From an uncultured bacterium (GTDB lineage Bacteria; Actinomycetota; Coriobacteriia; Coriobacteriales; Coriobacteriaceae): DNA of 17,051 nucleotides. Under the pieces are notes generated by a model. It was not told the origin of the DNA. It worked only from the letters and a program-made list of their open reading frames with translations, and did no database searches. The stretch spans positions 1-17,051 of the forward strand of contig CAJMSV010000034.1 of the NCBI GenBank assembly GCA_905216175.1, in the 5' to 3' direction. The translations under genes and the position numbers were made by a program. This document shows, piece by piece, positions 8,428 to 16,700 of this stretch (within the stretch, counting starts at the first letter, position 1; every line of letters begins with the position of its first letter).

Positions 8428-9432
8428 CTAACGTAACATATGCGCGACCAGCTCGGCGCGTGTGCCGATGCCAAGCTTTGCGTATACGCCGGATAGGCGG
8501 TTTTTGACGGTGCCCGACGATACTCCCATATGGCGTGCGATTTCGGCGTTGGTCCACCCACGACAGGCGAGCATGGCCATGGTGAATTCCGTGGTCGTTA
8601 GATCGTCGGCCACGTCCTCGCCCGAATCGGGGTTGTGGATGCGCCGCCAGCCGTAGCTGAAGCGGTACGTGATCTCGATGATGCGCGCGAAGTCGTCAGG
8701 GTATTGCGTTTTTAGGCACGCCTCGATAAGTCCCTGTAAAAGGCCGTGGTGCTCGCCAATGAGCTCGATAAGGCCGTCGGGACGTGCAATGTTCCAAGCG
8801 GTTCCGAAGTGTGCCTTTGCGGCGTCGATGTCCTTGAGGCTCATGCATGCCATGGAAGCTGCCAGGTGCAGGAACAGTTCCGAGATCGGATAGCTTCCCT
8901 GTTTCATAATCAGGGCATTTTCCGCCATGCCTAGGCTGCGGCCGTATTCGCCGCGCAGATACAAGGCGTGCGCCATCACGTAGCTGGCGAACAGGCGCAG
9001 GCCTTCGGGCAGATGCACCGCAAGTGGATAAAACTCTTCGGCAGAATACGGGGAAGGCAGATGTAGCAGGACGCTTGCGGCCGAGGCGAACAGGATATGC
9101 GTGGCGTGGACGGCGAGCGATTCTTCGTCGGTGGGCACATCAAGGATGCCCGCAAGACAACGGCGGGCGTCGGCGATACGGTTGAGCGACAGACTGGCGT
9201 ATCCGCAGATAAAGCATGCGGAATAGCGCAGTGCGGAATCGGTGGCGTCAAGATAGGGACGCGCCGTCTTGGCAGCGAGGGCGGCCTGTCCGCGAAAGTA
9301 CAGCGCTTCTGCCGTGGCGATGGTGCGTGAATCGGGGTCGGAAATGCCTGCAACCGCAGCGTCAATCTGCCCCGGCACAAAGGCAGTGCACATCAACGGC
9401 ATGGGAACGCATGGGTAGCCATCGCAGTCCAT
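8428..9432 (-). CDS. LuxR-type transcriptional regulator with a helical (TPR-like) sensor region
   Basis: A 334-residue DNA-binding regulator. The last 60 residues form a LuxR/GerE helix-turn-helix: TTTEFTMAMLACRGWTNAEI is followed by ARHMGVSSGTVKNRLSGVY and AKLGI. The N-terminal 270 residues are all-helical and Ala-rich, with TPR-like helix pairs (ATAEALYFRGQAALAAKTA; ADARRCLAGI). There is no receiver domain, MalT-type P-loop or membrane segment. ATG at 9432 is preferred because GGGAG lies 7 nt upstream; a TTG twelve codons earlier, with AGGAG 5 nt before it, is a plausible alternative. The gene is 68 bp downstream of the broken kinase and 155 bp upstream of the surface-protein gene, all on the same strand. 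The surface protein is its likeliest target, which is inferred from position only. Confidence 0.88.
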   Translation of the reverse strand: MDCDGYPCVPMPLMCTAFVPGQIDAAVAGISDPDSRTIATAEALYFRGQAALAAKTARPYLDATDSALRYSACFICGYASLSLNRIADARRCLAGILDVPTDEESLAVHATHILFASAASVLLHLPSPYSAEEFYPLAVHLPEGLRLFASYVMAHALYLRGEYGRSLGMAENALIMKQGSYPISELFLHLAASMACMSLKDIDAAKAHFGTAWNIARPDGLIELIGEHHGLLQGLIEACLKTQYPDDFARIIEITYRFSYGWRRIHNPDSGEDVADDLTTTEFTMAMLACRGWTNAEIARHMGVSSGTVKNRLSGVYAKLGIGTRAELVAHMLR

Positions 9433-9500
9433 CTTCCATCTCCCAACAGCTGGCAACAATAGCAGCAATTGTACTCCTGTTGCTCGGGACCCCTTTCGTT

Positions 9501-10652
9501 TTACTGTTCGGTTAACGCTACGGATCGTTTTGGAAGGCTTACGAGCATGGTGGTCCCGCTCTCGGAACTTGCTTCGACCTCTACCGCGCCACCGTGAAGC
9601 GCTGCAATCTCCCAAACAAGCGCTAGCCCGAGTCCTGCGCCGCCGTATGCCCTGCTGCGGGATTTATCCAGGCGAAAGAACGGCTGGAAGATGCTCTCAC
9701 GGTACTGCTTGGGTATTCCCGGGCCCTGGTCCTCGACTCTCAGGAACACGTGGCTGTCGTTGTCGCAGATGGAGACGTTGACAGTCGAGCCGGGGCGGCT
9801 GTAATGGATGGCATTTTCGACCAGGTTAAACACCAGCCGATAGAGGAGCGTGTCGCTCCCGATTACTAAAGCGTCTCCAGCACAATTGAGGGCTACGCCC
9901 TTATTCTCGGCAAGTGGCGCAAGGTCGGTGAGGACCTCTTCGGACAGGGGGCCGAGTTCAACAGCGTCCCCGCAAGGGACACTGCGGAGCTCACTCATCT
10001 CGAGCAATACCTTGGTCATTCGAGACATGCGCTCAGTTTGTTCTTGTAGCAGGCCGAGCAGCTCGGCTGTTTCGGCTTGCAAACCGGAGTGCTCGGAGAT
10101 GAATAGTTCAATCTGTGCTTACATAAGGGCGAGCGGGGTGCGCAGCTCGTGTGCGGCGTTGCCGGTAAACTGACGCTGTGCAGAGAACCCTTCGCCAAGA
10201 CGGGCGATCATGTCGTTGAAAGAGGCGCTGCATCGTTGTAACTCGGTGGGTACATCTTCGCTGAGGCTGATTTCGCTTAGGTTGTCAGGCTGCACACGCT
10301 CAACCTGTGCAGCAAAATCGTGCAGCGGTTTGAGTGCACGGCCGCTCACAAAGTATGCCAGCGCGCCGCCAAGGAGTGTGACTCCAGCCGTGATGTACCA
10401 GGCTGTCGTGCCAAAAGACTCCTGTGCGTCGTTTACGACGATCGTGACCTCGTCATCGAGGCTCCCCTTCGTTGGGTCAAACGCCTGAGGTGCATCTACG
10501 CCGGCTGCGCTAAGGGCCGAGATGTCGCTGCCGATGGCATCCATGTAGCGCATGCCCGTATAGCCGACCAGGCAGTTCGTCAGCACGCATGCCGCGCACG
10601 TGAGCAGTGCCGTCATAATCGTTATGCGCCATTGAAGCGAAAGCCTTTTCAT
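9501..10652 (-). pseudogene. Sensor histidine kinase interrupted by an in-frame TAA after the H-box
   Basis: The full frame would encode a 383-residue membrane histidine kinase partnered with the response regulator, whose stop overlaps this start as ATGA. It has a first membrane helix (about 10-30), a short external loop (31-83), a second helix (84-103) and a HAMP region. The phosphoacceptor motif HELRTPLALM contains His168. Codon 178 is TAA (10119-10121), and the same frame then continues AQIELFISEHSG into an intact ATP-binding domain. That domain has NLVENAIHYS (N-box), EDQGPGIP (G1), FQPFFRLDKSRSR (F-box) and GGAGLGLAL (G2). Relatives usually have Gln at this point (LALMQAQIEL), so a single CAA-to-TAA change is the simplest cause. 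The front half could make a protein without ATPase; the back half has only a TTG (10082) with no clear ribosome site. A sequencing error is the main alternative. Confidence 0.88.
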
Positions 10653-11323
10653 TCGCTATCCTCCATAACGTAGCCCTCTCCAATCCGATTGCGAATCGGG
10701 TCGTATCCCAAAACGCTGCGTAGCTTTTTGCGGAGTGACGAGATATGAACGCGGGTTGCGTTGCTAAAGCTGTTCACGCTGCTATCCCAAACGTGCTCGA
10801 TAAGCTCCTCTTGGCTTACCGGACGCCCCTGATTAAACATCAGGTATTCCAAGATTCCCGTTTCCTTGCGCGTAAGAGATAGAGCCTCGCTGTCCACGGA
10901 AGCGATGCGCGCCTTGGTGTCAAAGCGGAGCTTTCCGCAGGTTAAAACTATGTCGCTTTGTGCAAAGCGCCTGAGGGTAAGGCTGCGGATCCTTGCCGCA
11001 AGCTCGTCAAGATGAAACGGCTTGGTGAGGTAATCGTTGGCGCCGGCATCGAGTCCGGCGACCTTGTCGGCGACCTCGCCGCGTGCGGACAGAATCAGTA
11101 CCTTGGTCTCGCAGTCGGTTTTCCTAAGTTCCCTGAGCACGGTCATGCCATCGATACGGGGAAGGTTGAGGTCGAGTACCACGAGGTCAAAGACTTCGAC
11201 GCCCAGCAGGTCGAGCGCCTCCTGTCCGTCGTGGCAGCAGTCGACGCTGTACGCCAAGTTTCGCAAGCTGCGCGCGATTGCATCGCACAGCGCTCGCTCG
11301 TCTTCGACGATCAAAATACGCAT
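10649..11323 (-). CDS. OmpR/PhoB-family response regulator
   Basis: A 224-residue two-component regulator that binds DNA when phosphorylated. The receiver domain (1-115) has the acidic pocket EDE at 7-9, the phosphoacceptor Asp51 in VVLDLNLPRIDG, the LILSARG switch strand and the conserved Lys in LTKPFH. The C-terminal winged helix (about 130-222) shows LSLTRKETGILEYLM, then SQEELIEHVWD and VHISSLRKKL, typical of OmpR proteins. ATG at 11323 is preferred over an ATG six codons upstream because AAGGAG sits 6 nt before it and MRILIVEDE is the normal family start. The stop overlaps the kinase start as ATGA, implying translational coupling. It is transcribed away from the redox operon, so that operon is a likely target alongside the regulator's own operon. 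Confidence 0.95.
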   Translation of the reverse strand: MRILIVEDERALCDAIARSLRNLAYSVDCCHDGQEALDLLGVEVFDLVVLDLNLPRIDGMTVLRELRKTDCETKVLILSARGEVADKVAGLDAGANDYLTKPFHLDELAARIRSLTLRRFAQSDIVLTCGKLRFDTKARIASVDSEALSLTRKETGILEYLMFNQGRPVSQEELIEHVWDSSVNSFSNATRVHISSLRKKLRSVLGYDPIRNRIGEGYVMEDSE

Positions 11324-11413
11324 AACAGTCTCCTTGCACATTCCAAATCGCGCTTAACACGGATTTTATAGTCGATATGGTCCAATGGTCGCGTAACGAA
11401 AGGAGTGGTCAGG
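11324..11413. promoter_or_regulatory. Divergent promoter region between the two-component genes and the redox operon
   Basis: This 90-bp gap must hold start signals for both directions. An AT-rich island at about 11363-11379 includes TATAGT (11367-11372), a 5-of-6 match to a -10 box on the plus strand. No convincing -35 is seen with it. Just downstream, ATGGTC occurs twice (11377-11382 and 11385-11390), a direct repeat that could be a regulator site. The ribosome site of the plus-strand gene is AAAGGAG at about 11399-11405. The location is firm by gene layout; the individual boxes are tentative. Confidence 0.45.
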
Positions 11414-11560
11414 TTGTTCAAAGCGGTAAAGCCCGTGGTACAGGTCGCTTTGTTGATCGTCGGAATTGCCATGGTGTGCTTTGGTGTTATGCGTGGCGAG
11501 GCGGATGCCGTGCTGGCCAAAGCGATTAGGCTGTGCTTGGAGTGTATCGGAATTGGATAA
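11414..11560 (+). CDS. 48-residue membrane CXXC protein (CD1871A-like)
   Basis: A tiny protein with a basic start (MFKAVKP), one hydrophobic helix (about 8-26), a short charged loop (RGEADAV) and the C-terminal motif CLECIGIG. This resembles the short CXXC proteins of Clostridia (CD1871A family) that precede a membrane ferredoxin. The Cys pair near the end could form a reversible disulfide at the membrane, passing electrons or stabilising the partner complex. That role is inferred. TTG at 11414 is chosen because AAAGGAG lies 8 nt upstream; a GTG three codons earlier abuts the ribosome site. The end overlaps the start of the next gene by 8 nt, so the two are probably translationally coupled. 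Confidence 0.82.
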   Translation: MFKAVKPVVQVALLIVGIAMVCFGVMRGEADAVLAKAIRLCLECIGIG

Positions 11561-12455
11561 AAGAGAAAACACTGCGTCGCATGTTTTGGCCCGATTTCGC
11601 GGATTCATTCAGGCGGCGGCGACGCTGGTCACCAACATTCACCTGCCAAACTTTGCCAAAGGCGGCATCTATCAGGGCGCGGGAAAAACAGTCTGCGTAC
11701 CTGGACTTAATTGCTATTCGTGCCCCGCGGCAACGGGTGCGTGCCCCATCGGGTCGTTCCAGTCGGTGGTAGGTTCATCCAAGTTCAACTTTTCTTACTA
11801 TGTTACCGGTACGCTCATTTTGCTCGGTGTGCTGATGGGACGCTTTGTATGCGGCTTTCTGTGCCCGTTTGGCTGGCTGCAGGAGCTGCTTCATAAGATT
11901 CCCGGCAAAAAGCTTTCCACGAAAAAGCTTAAGCCGCTCACGTACATCAAATACGTTGTGCTGCTGTTTGCCGTGGTGCTGCTGCCCGTCTTGGTGGTTA
12001 ACGACGTGGGCATGGGCGACCCATTCTTTTGCAAGTACATCTGTCCGCAGGGTGTGCTCGAGGGCGCCATTCCGCTGGCAATTGCCAACGCCGGCATTCG
12101 ATCTGCGCTGGGGCAGCTCTTTACCTGGAAACTTGCCGTTCTCATTGCCGTGGTAGTGCTGAGCGTTTTGTTCTACCGCCCTTTCTGCAAATGGATTTGT
12201 CCACTCGGCGCATTCTATGCGCTCATGAATAGGGTGTCCTTGTTGGGGATTCAGGTTGACGCGTGCAAATGCGTCTCGTGCGGCAAGTGTTCAAGGGTTT
12301 GTCAGATGGACGTTGATGTTGCCCGCTCGCCCAATCACGCCGAATGTATCCGGTGCGGAAAGTGCATCGGGGCCTGTCCCGTCGACGCCATCAGCTATCG
12401 CTATGGCCTGGATGTGTCGGCGGAAAAGCTCCCCTTGACCGCCGATAAAAAGTAA
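11553..12455 (+). CDS. Polytopic membrane 4Fe-4S protein (NapH/NosR-like)
   Basis: A 300-residue integral membrane electron carrier. After an amphipathic N-terminus comes a cysteine cluster (C48, C54, C57, C64, as CVPGLNCYSCPAATGACP). Membrane helices alternate with three CX3CP motifs (C100/C104, C160/C164, C212/C216), the hallmark of the NapH/NosR/RdxA type. The tail holds two ferredoxin clusters: CVSCGKCSRVC (240-250) and CIRCGKCIGACP (265-276). It probably takes electrons from quinol or a cytoplasmic donor and passes them across the membrane. With a CXXC protein upstream and a thioredoxin-like lipoprotein downstream, the likely acceptor is an extracytoplasmic disulfide. The start is TTG at 11553, inside the previous gene, with GGAG 10 nt upstream; no better in-frame start exists after the overlap. 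Family assignment is strong; donor and acceptor are inferred. Confidence 0.88.
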   Translation: MDKRENTASHVLARFRGFIQAAATLVTNIHLPNFAKGGIYQGAGKTVCVPGLNCYSCPAATGACPIGSFQSVVGSSKFNFSYYVTGTLILLGVLMGRFVCGFLCPFGWLQELLHKIPGKKLSTKKLKPLTYIKYVVLLFAVVLLPVLVVNDVGMGDPFFCKYICPQGVLEGAIPLAIANAGIRSALGQLFTWKLAVLIAVVVLSVLFYRPFCKWICPLGAFYALMNRVSLLGIQVDACKCVSCGKCSRVCQMDVDVARSPNHAECIRCGKCIGACPVDAISYRYGLDVSAEKLPLTADKK

Positions 12456-12484
12456 ACAAGCTTCGACAAAACGGAGGAATGACC

Positions 12485-13456
12485 ATGAAGCTTTCTAAGA
12501 TTGCGGCCCTGTTTATGGTGCCAGTATTGGCCTTGTGTCTTGTGGCGTGTTCGGCGCCCAGTGGCAATGCGAGCGAATCTGCGAGCTCCGATCCTAAGAT
12601 CGCAGAACTCACTGCGCAGAAGCCGACCAATGCCGACGAGGCCGCTGAGCTGTATGCGAAGCTCATGCAAAAGGAGAACGATATCCTTTCGAGTGATAAC
12701 GCGCTGTGGGAAAAGGTATTCAATGCGGCAAATAAAGACTCGGCAATGATTGAGGACGGCAGCAATTACGGCGATTTCCTGCTCAAGACCATCGACGGCG
12801 CCAAGGATGAGTTCACGGCGGATGAGCTCAAGACGCTCAAGGCCGGTGCACAGCAGATCAAGGAGATCGAGGACAAGCTCGAGAGCCTGGAGAAGGAGTT
12901 CCCCGGCTGTGGAAGCACGCCGAGTGCAGGCGAGAGCGTCGACGCTTCGACCGCTGGCATGACGGCTGGTGCCAATGCTTCGAGCGAGGCGACGAAGTTC
13001 CCCAGCTTTACGGGCAAGGACCTGGACGGCAACGACGTGAGCAGCGACGAGCTGTTCTCTAAGAACAAGGTTACCGTCATGAACTTCTGGTTCACCACTT
13101 GCAAGCCATGCGTGGGTGAGTTGGGCGACCTTGAGGACCTGAATAAGGAGCTTGCCAAGAAGGGCGGTCAGGTCGTGGGCGTCAATTCCTTTACGCTCGA
13201 TGGCAACAAGGGCGAGATTGCAGATGCCAAGGACGTGCTGAGCAAGAAGGGCGTGACGTATAAGAACATCTGGTTCAAGTCGGATAGCGAGGCCGGTAAG
13301 TTTACGTCAAATTTGTTCTCGTTCCCGACAACGTATGTCATCGATCAGAATGGCAACATCGTAGGGGATCCAATCGTGGGAGCCATCAGCTCCGCCGAGC
13401 AGCGCGCGGCACTCGACAAGCTTATCGACCAGGCGATTGCGAATAGCGAGCAGTAG
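12485..13456 (+). CDS. TlpA/ResA-like thioredoxin-fold lipoprotein
   Basis: A 323-residue extracytoplasmic thiol-disulfide protein anchored by lipid. The signal peptide ends in the lipobox LVAC (Cys22). Residues 30-160 are mainly charged helices (for example DELKTLKAGAQQIKEIEDKL), an extra domain that ordinary ResA proteins lack. The thioredoxin fold follows: FPSFTGKDLDGNDV, FWFTTCKPCVGEL with the redox pair Cys206/Cys209, and the cis-Pro strand FPTTYVID. The second ATG (12485) is preferred because GGAGG lies 7 nt before it, while the first ATG at 12479 nearly touches the ribosome site. It sits 29 bp after the iron-sulfur protein and before a terminator. It is therefore the last gene of the operon and the likely electron acceptor. 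The final substrate, such as cytochrome maturation, sulfoxide repair or disulfide reduction, cannot be told. Confidence 0.9.
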   Translation: MKLSKIAALFMVPVLALCLVACSAPSGNASESASSDPKIAELTAQKPTNADEAAELYAKLMQKENDILSSDNALWEKVFNAANKDSAMIEDGSNYGDFLLKTIDGAKDEFTADELKTLKAGAQQIKEIEDKLESLEKEFPGCGSTPSAGESVDASTAGMTAGANASSEATKFPSFTGKDLDGNDVSSDELFSKNKVTVMNFWFTTCKPCVGELGDLEDLNKELAKKGGQVVGVNSFTLDGNKGEIADAKDVLSKKGVTYKNIWFKSDSEAGKFTSNLFSFPTTYVIDQNGNIVGDPIVGAISSAEQRAALDKLIDQAIANSEQ

Positions 13457-13535
13457 AAAACGCGTAAAGCATAGCGAGGATCGTGTGTCGCTGTGCGAAG
13501 TAGTCCGCTACCTTTCAAGACAAGCTCCACCATGT

Positions 13536-13563
13536 AGAGGTCCCGCTCGGGACCTCTTCTTTT
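13536..13563 (+). terminator. Intrinsic terminator of the redox operon
   Basis: AGAGGTCCCG (13536-13545) and CGGGACCTCT (13548-13557) form a perfect stem with a tight turn. TTCTTTT follows at 13557-13563. It lies 80 bp after the lipoprotein stop, in the expected position for the end of the three-gene transcript. Confidence 0.9.
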
Positions 13564-13673
13564 GGGCGCCGTCCCGTTCGTTTTTTGATGCGGTTCCCTA
13601 CATTCCTCACTGGCGCCGGCAAAAAATGGGGATAGAGTAGGACAAACGCGTCGAATACGAACGGCGGGGGAGA

Positions 13674-13690
13674 GCGGGCAGAGTGCCCGC
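13674..13690 (+). other. Small hairpin just upstream of the ABC transporter start
   Basis: GCGGGCA (13674-13680) and TGCCCGC (13684-13690) pair perfectly across a GAG turn. The stem ends four bases before the purine-rich ribosome site (GGGAGAGG) used for the ATG at 13710. It could affect ribosome access, but this is a guess from position. Confidence 0.35.
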
Positions 13691-13709
13691 GCGGGAGAGG
13701 TTGCCGTCC

Positions 13710-16700
13710 ATGCTGGAGCTCAAAGGTATTTGCAAAAGGTACGTCACGCAGGCGTTTACGCAGGTGGCGCTTGATAACGTGAGCCTGGCTTTTCGCGATA
13801 ACGAGTTCGTGGCCATTCTGGGTCCCTCGGGCTCGGGCAAAACTACGATGCTCAACGTTATCGGCGGACTCGACCACTTTGACTCGGGCGACCTGCTGAT
13901 CGATGACATCTCGACCAAGGACTTTCACGATCGCGATTGGGATGCCTATCGCAACAACCGCATCGGCTTTGTGTTCCAGAGCTATAACCTCATTCCGCAT
14001 CAGACCATTTTGGAAAACGTGGAGCTGGCGCTTACGCTCACGGGCGTGGGACACGCCGAGCGCCGTCAGCGTGCGCGCGAGGCGTTGGAGAAAGTCGGCC
14101 TGGGCGAGCACGTTAACAAGCGCCCGAGCCAGCTTTCGGGCGGGCAGATGCAACGTGTGGCCATCGCCCGCGCCCTGATCAACGATCCCGAGATTGTGCT
14201 GGCCGACGAGCCTACCGGCGCTTTGGACTCAACCACATCCGTGCAGGTCATGGACCTGCTCAAAGAGGTTGCCCGCGACCGTCTGGTCATCATGGTCACG
14301 CACAATCCCGAGTTGGCGTACCAGTACGCCACACGCATCGTCAACCTGGCGGACGGCAAGATCACCGACGATTCCGACCCCTTTGATGTCGCTGACGCCA
14401 CGCGCCGCGAGGCCAAGCCTACGCGCAAAACCTCGATGAGCTTTGTGACAGCGCTGGGGCTTTCTGCCCGAAACCTCATGACCAAGAAGGGCCGTACGGC
14501 CATGACTGCCTTTGCGGGCTCGATTGGCATTATCGGTATCGCGGCGATTCTGGCGCTGTCCAATGGTGTAAACGGCTACATCAAAAAGGTCGAGGAGGAT
14601 ACGCTCTCGAGCTACCCGCTCACCATTTCCAAGCAGGATTACGACCTGTCGTCCATGATGGGCGGGCAGGGAACTGCGGATGATGACTCGCCTGAAAATA
14701 TGGATTCGTCCGACGACAGTGCCGGTGGCAAGGCTAAGGGAACCGATAAGATTCCTGTGGTCACGGCCGTAAAGGATATGTTTGCGAGCGTTAAGTCCAA
14801 CGACATGACGAGCTTTAAGGCATGGCTTGACGACGGCGGCGACGGTATCGACAAAGAGGTCAACGCCATCCAGTACGGCTATGGCGTGACGCCGGTTGTC
14901 TATCGTGCGGGTAAGGGTGACGAGAAACCCGTTCGGCTTGTTCCCAACGCCATGACCGAGGCCATGAGCGGAGGCGCGAGCTCGGCGGCAACGGTGAGCA
15001 TGGAATCCATGGGAACCTCGGTCTTTAACGAGATGATTGACGACCAGAGTCTGCTCGACAGCCAGTACGATGTTGTCGCCGGTCATTGGCCCACGTCTGC
15101 CAACGAAGCCGTAATGGTGCTTTCGAGCCGTGGCACCGTGGGCGACTATACGCTCTACAGCATCGGTGCGCTGGATATCGATGAGCTCAACGATCTGGTT
15201 GACAGCGCTATGACGGCCGACGGTAAGATTGAGGCGCCCGAGACCGGCACCGACTTTACCTACGACGATGCGCTGTCTACCACGTATAAGGTGCTGTCGC
15301 CGGCCGATGCGTATCGCAAAAACGAAGCGACCGGCATGTGGACTGACATGTCTGACGATGCCGACTTTATGACGGCCAAGGTTGCCGACGGTATTGACGT
15401 GCGCATTGTGGGCGTGGTGCGACCTAACGAGACGGCCAACGCGAGCGCGTTGTCCCCGGGCATTGCCTATACGCATGCGCTGACTCGCCAGCTTATGGAG
15501 CGCGCTGCCGATTCGCAGATTGTGCAGGAGCAACTCGCCCACCCCGAGACGGATGTCTTTACGGGTAAAACCTTCGACGAACTGCAAGGCGAGGCCAAAC
15601 AAGGCGTGGATCTGAGCAGCATGTTCAGCGTGGACGAGGCGGCGCTCAAGAGCGCGTTCTCGTTTGATGCGTCTGCACTTTCGGGTGCGGCCGGCGGTAT
15701 GGACCTTTCTGGTATCGACTTATCCGGGTTGGACATTGACCTCTCGGACGTTGGCAAGGACATCGACTTCAGCGACATCATGGCAAAAGCACCGGCTCCA
15801 GATTTCTCGGGCATCTTTGACGGTCTGGAGCTCACGCCCGAGCAAATGCAGCAGGTGGGAATACTTGCCAACCAACTGTTTGAGGGCTTTTTGCAGTCTG
15901 ATCAGTTTAAGGCGCTGTCGCCCGAAGATCTTAAAGACGCGTCAAAGCTCGCTGCCGCATTCTCGACGTATCTTGAGAATGATGCCGCAGCCCAGCAATG
16001 CCTGGCTCAATTGAAGGCGCTCGGCGGCGATGCCCTGGCCGAGCGCCTGCAACAGGCGATGACCGACTATGTGCAAAAGCAGCTGGCTCCGTATCTGCAG
16101 CAGGCTATGGATCAGGTGATGAAGGTAATCAGCGAGCAGATAGCGTCGACGGTATCGTCCCAGCTCAAGGCGGGCACAGCGGGGCTTATGGACCAGATGG
16201 CGACGCAGATGTCTTCGAGTTTTGCCAACCTGGCGAGCGCCATGCACGTGGATGCGAGCGCCTTTGCTCGTGCCATCCATTTCAACATGGACGCCGAGGA
16301 CCTGAGTTCGCTCATGATGAGCTATGCCAAGGCTTCGAAGCTCACCTACGACAACAATCTGACCACGTTGGGTTATGCGGACGAGGCGGACCCCATCTCG
16401 GTCAAGATTTTCCCGCGCGACTTTGAGGCCAAGGAGCGCGTACTCGATCACATCGATGCGTACAACAAGCAGGTCAAAGCCGCTGGCCACGATGATCGGG
16501 CAATTTCGTACACCGACTACATGGGCATCATCATGGGTTCGGTGACCGACATCGTGAACACCATCAGCTTGGTGCTCATCGCATTCGTAAGCATCAGCCT
16601 GGTGGTGAGCTCCATCATGATCGGCATCATCACGTACATCAGCGTGCTGGAGCGCAAAAAGGAGATTGGCATTCTGCGTGCGATTGGCGCGTCGAAGCGT

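Noticed and set aside
8273..8557. Upstream extension of the giant surface protein by 95 codons
   Set aside because: It would place the Tat signal peptide inside the protein and overlaps the end of the LuxR gene; a good ribosome site precedes the ATG at 8272.
9433..9615. Upstream extension of the LuxR regulator by 61 codons
   Set aside because: It would overlap the kinase gene and gives an Arg/Lys-rich stretch unlike the rest; a ribosome site precedes the ATG at 9432.
9501..10082. The back half of the kinase as an independent gene
   Set aside because: Its only start is a TTG with no clear ribosome site, and the frame is continuous with the front half apart from one stop, so a broken single gene is the better reading.
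14229..15602. A 457-codon open frame antisense to the ABC transporter
   Set aside because: It is fully inside a clear gene on the other strand, has an Arg/His-rich composition typical of antisense frames in high-GC DNA, no ribosome site and no domain.
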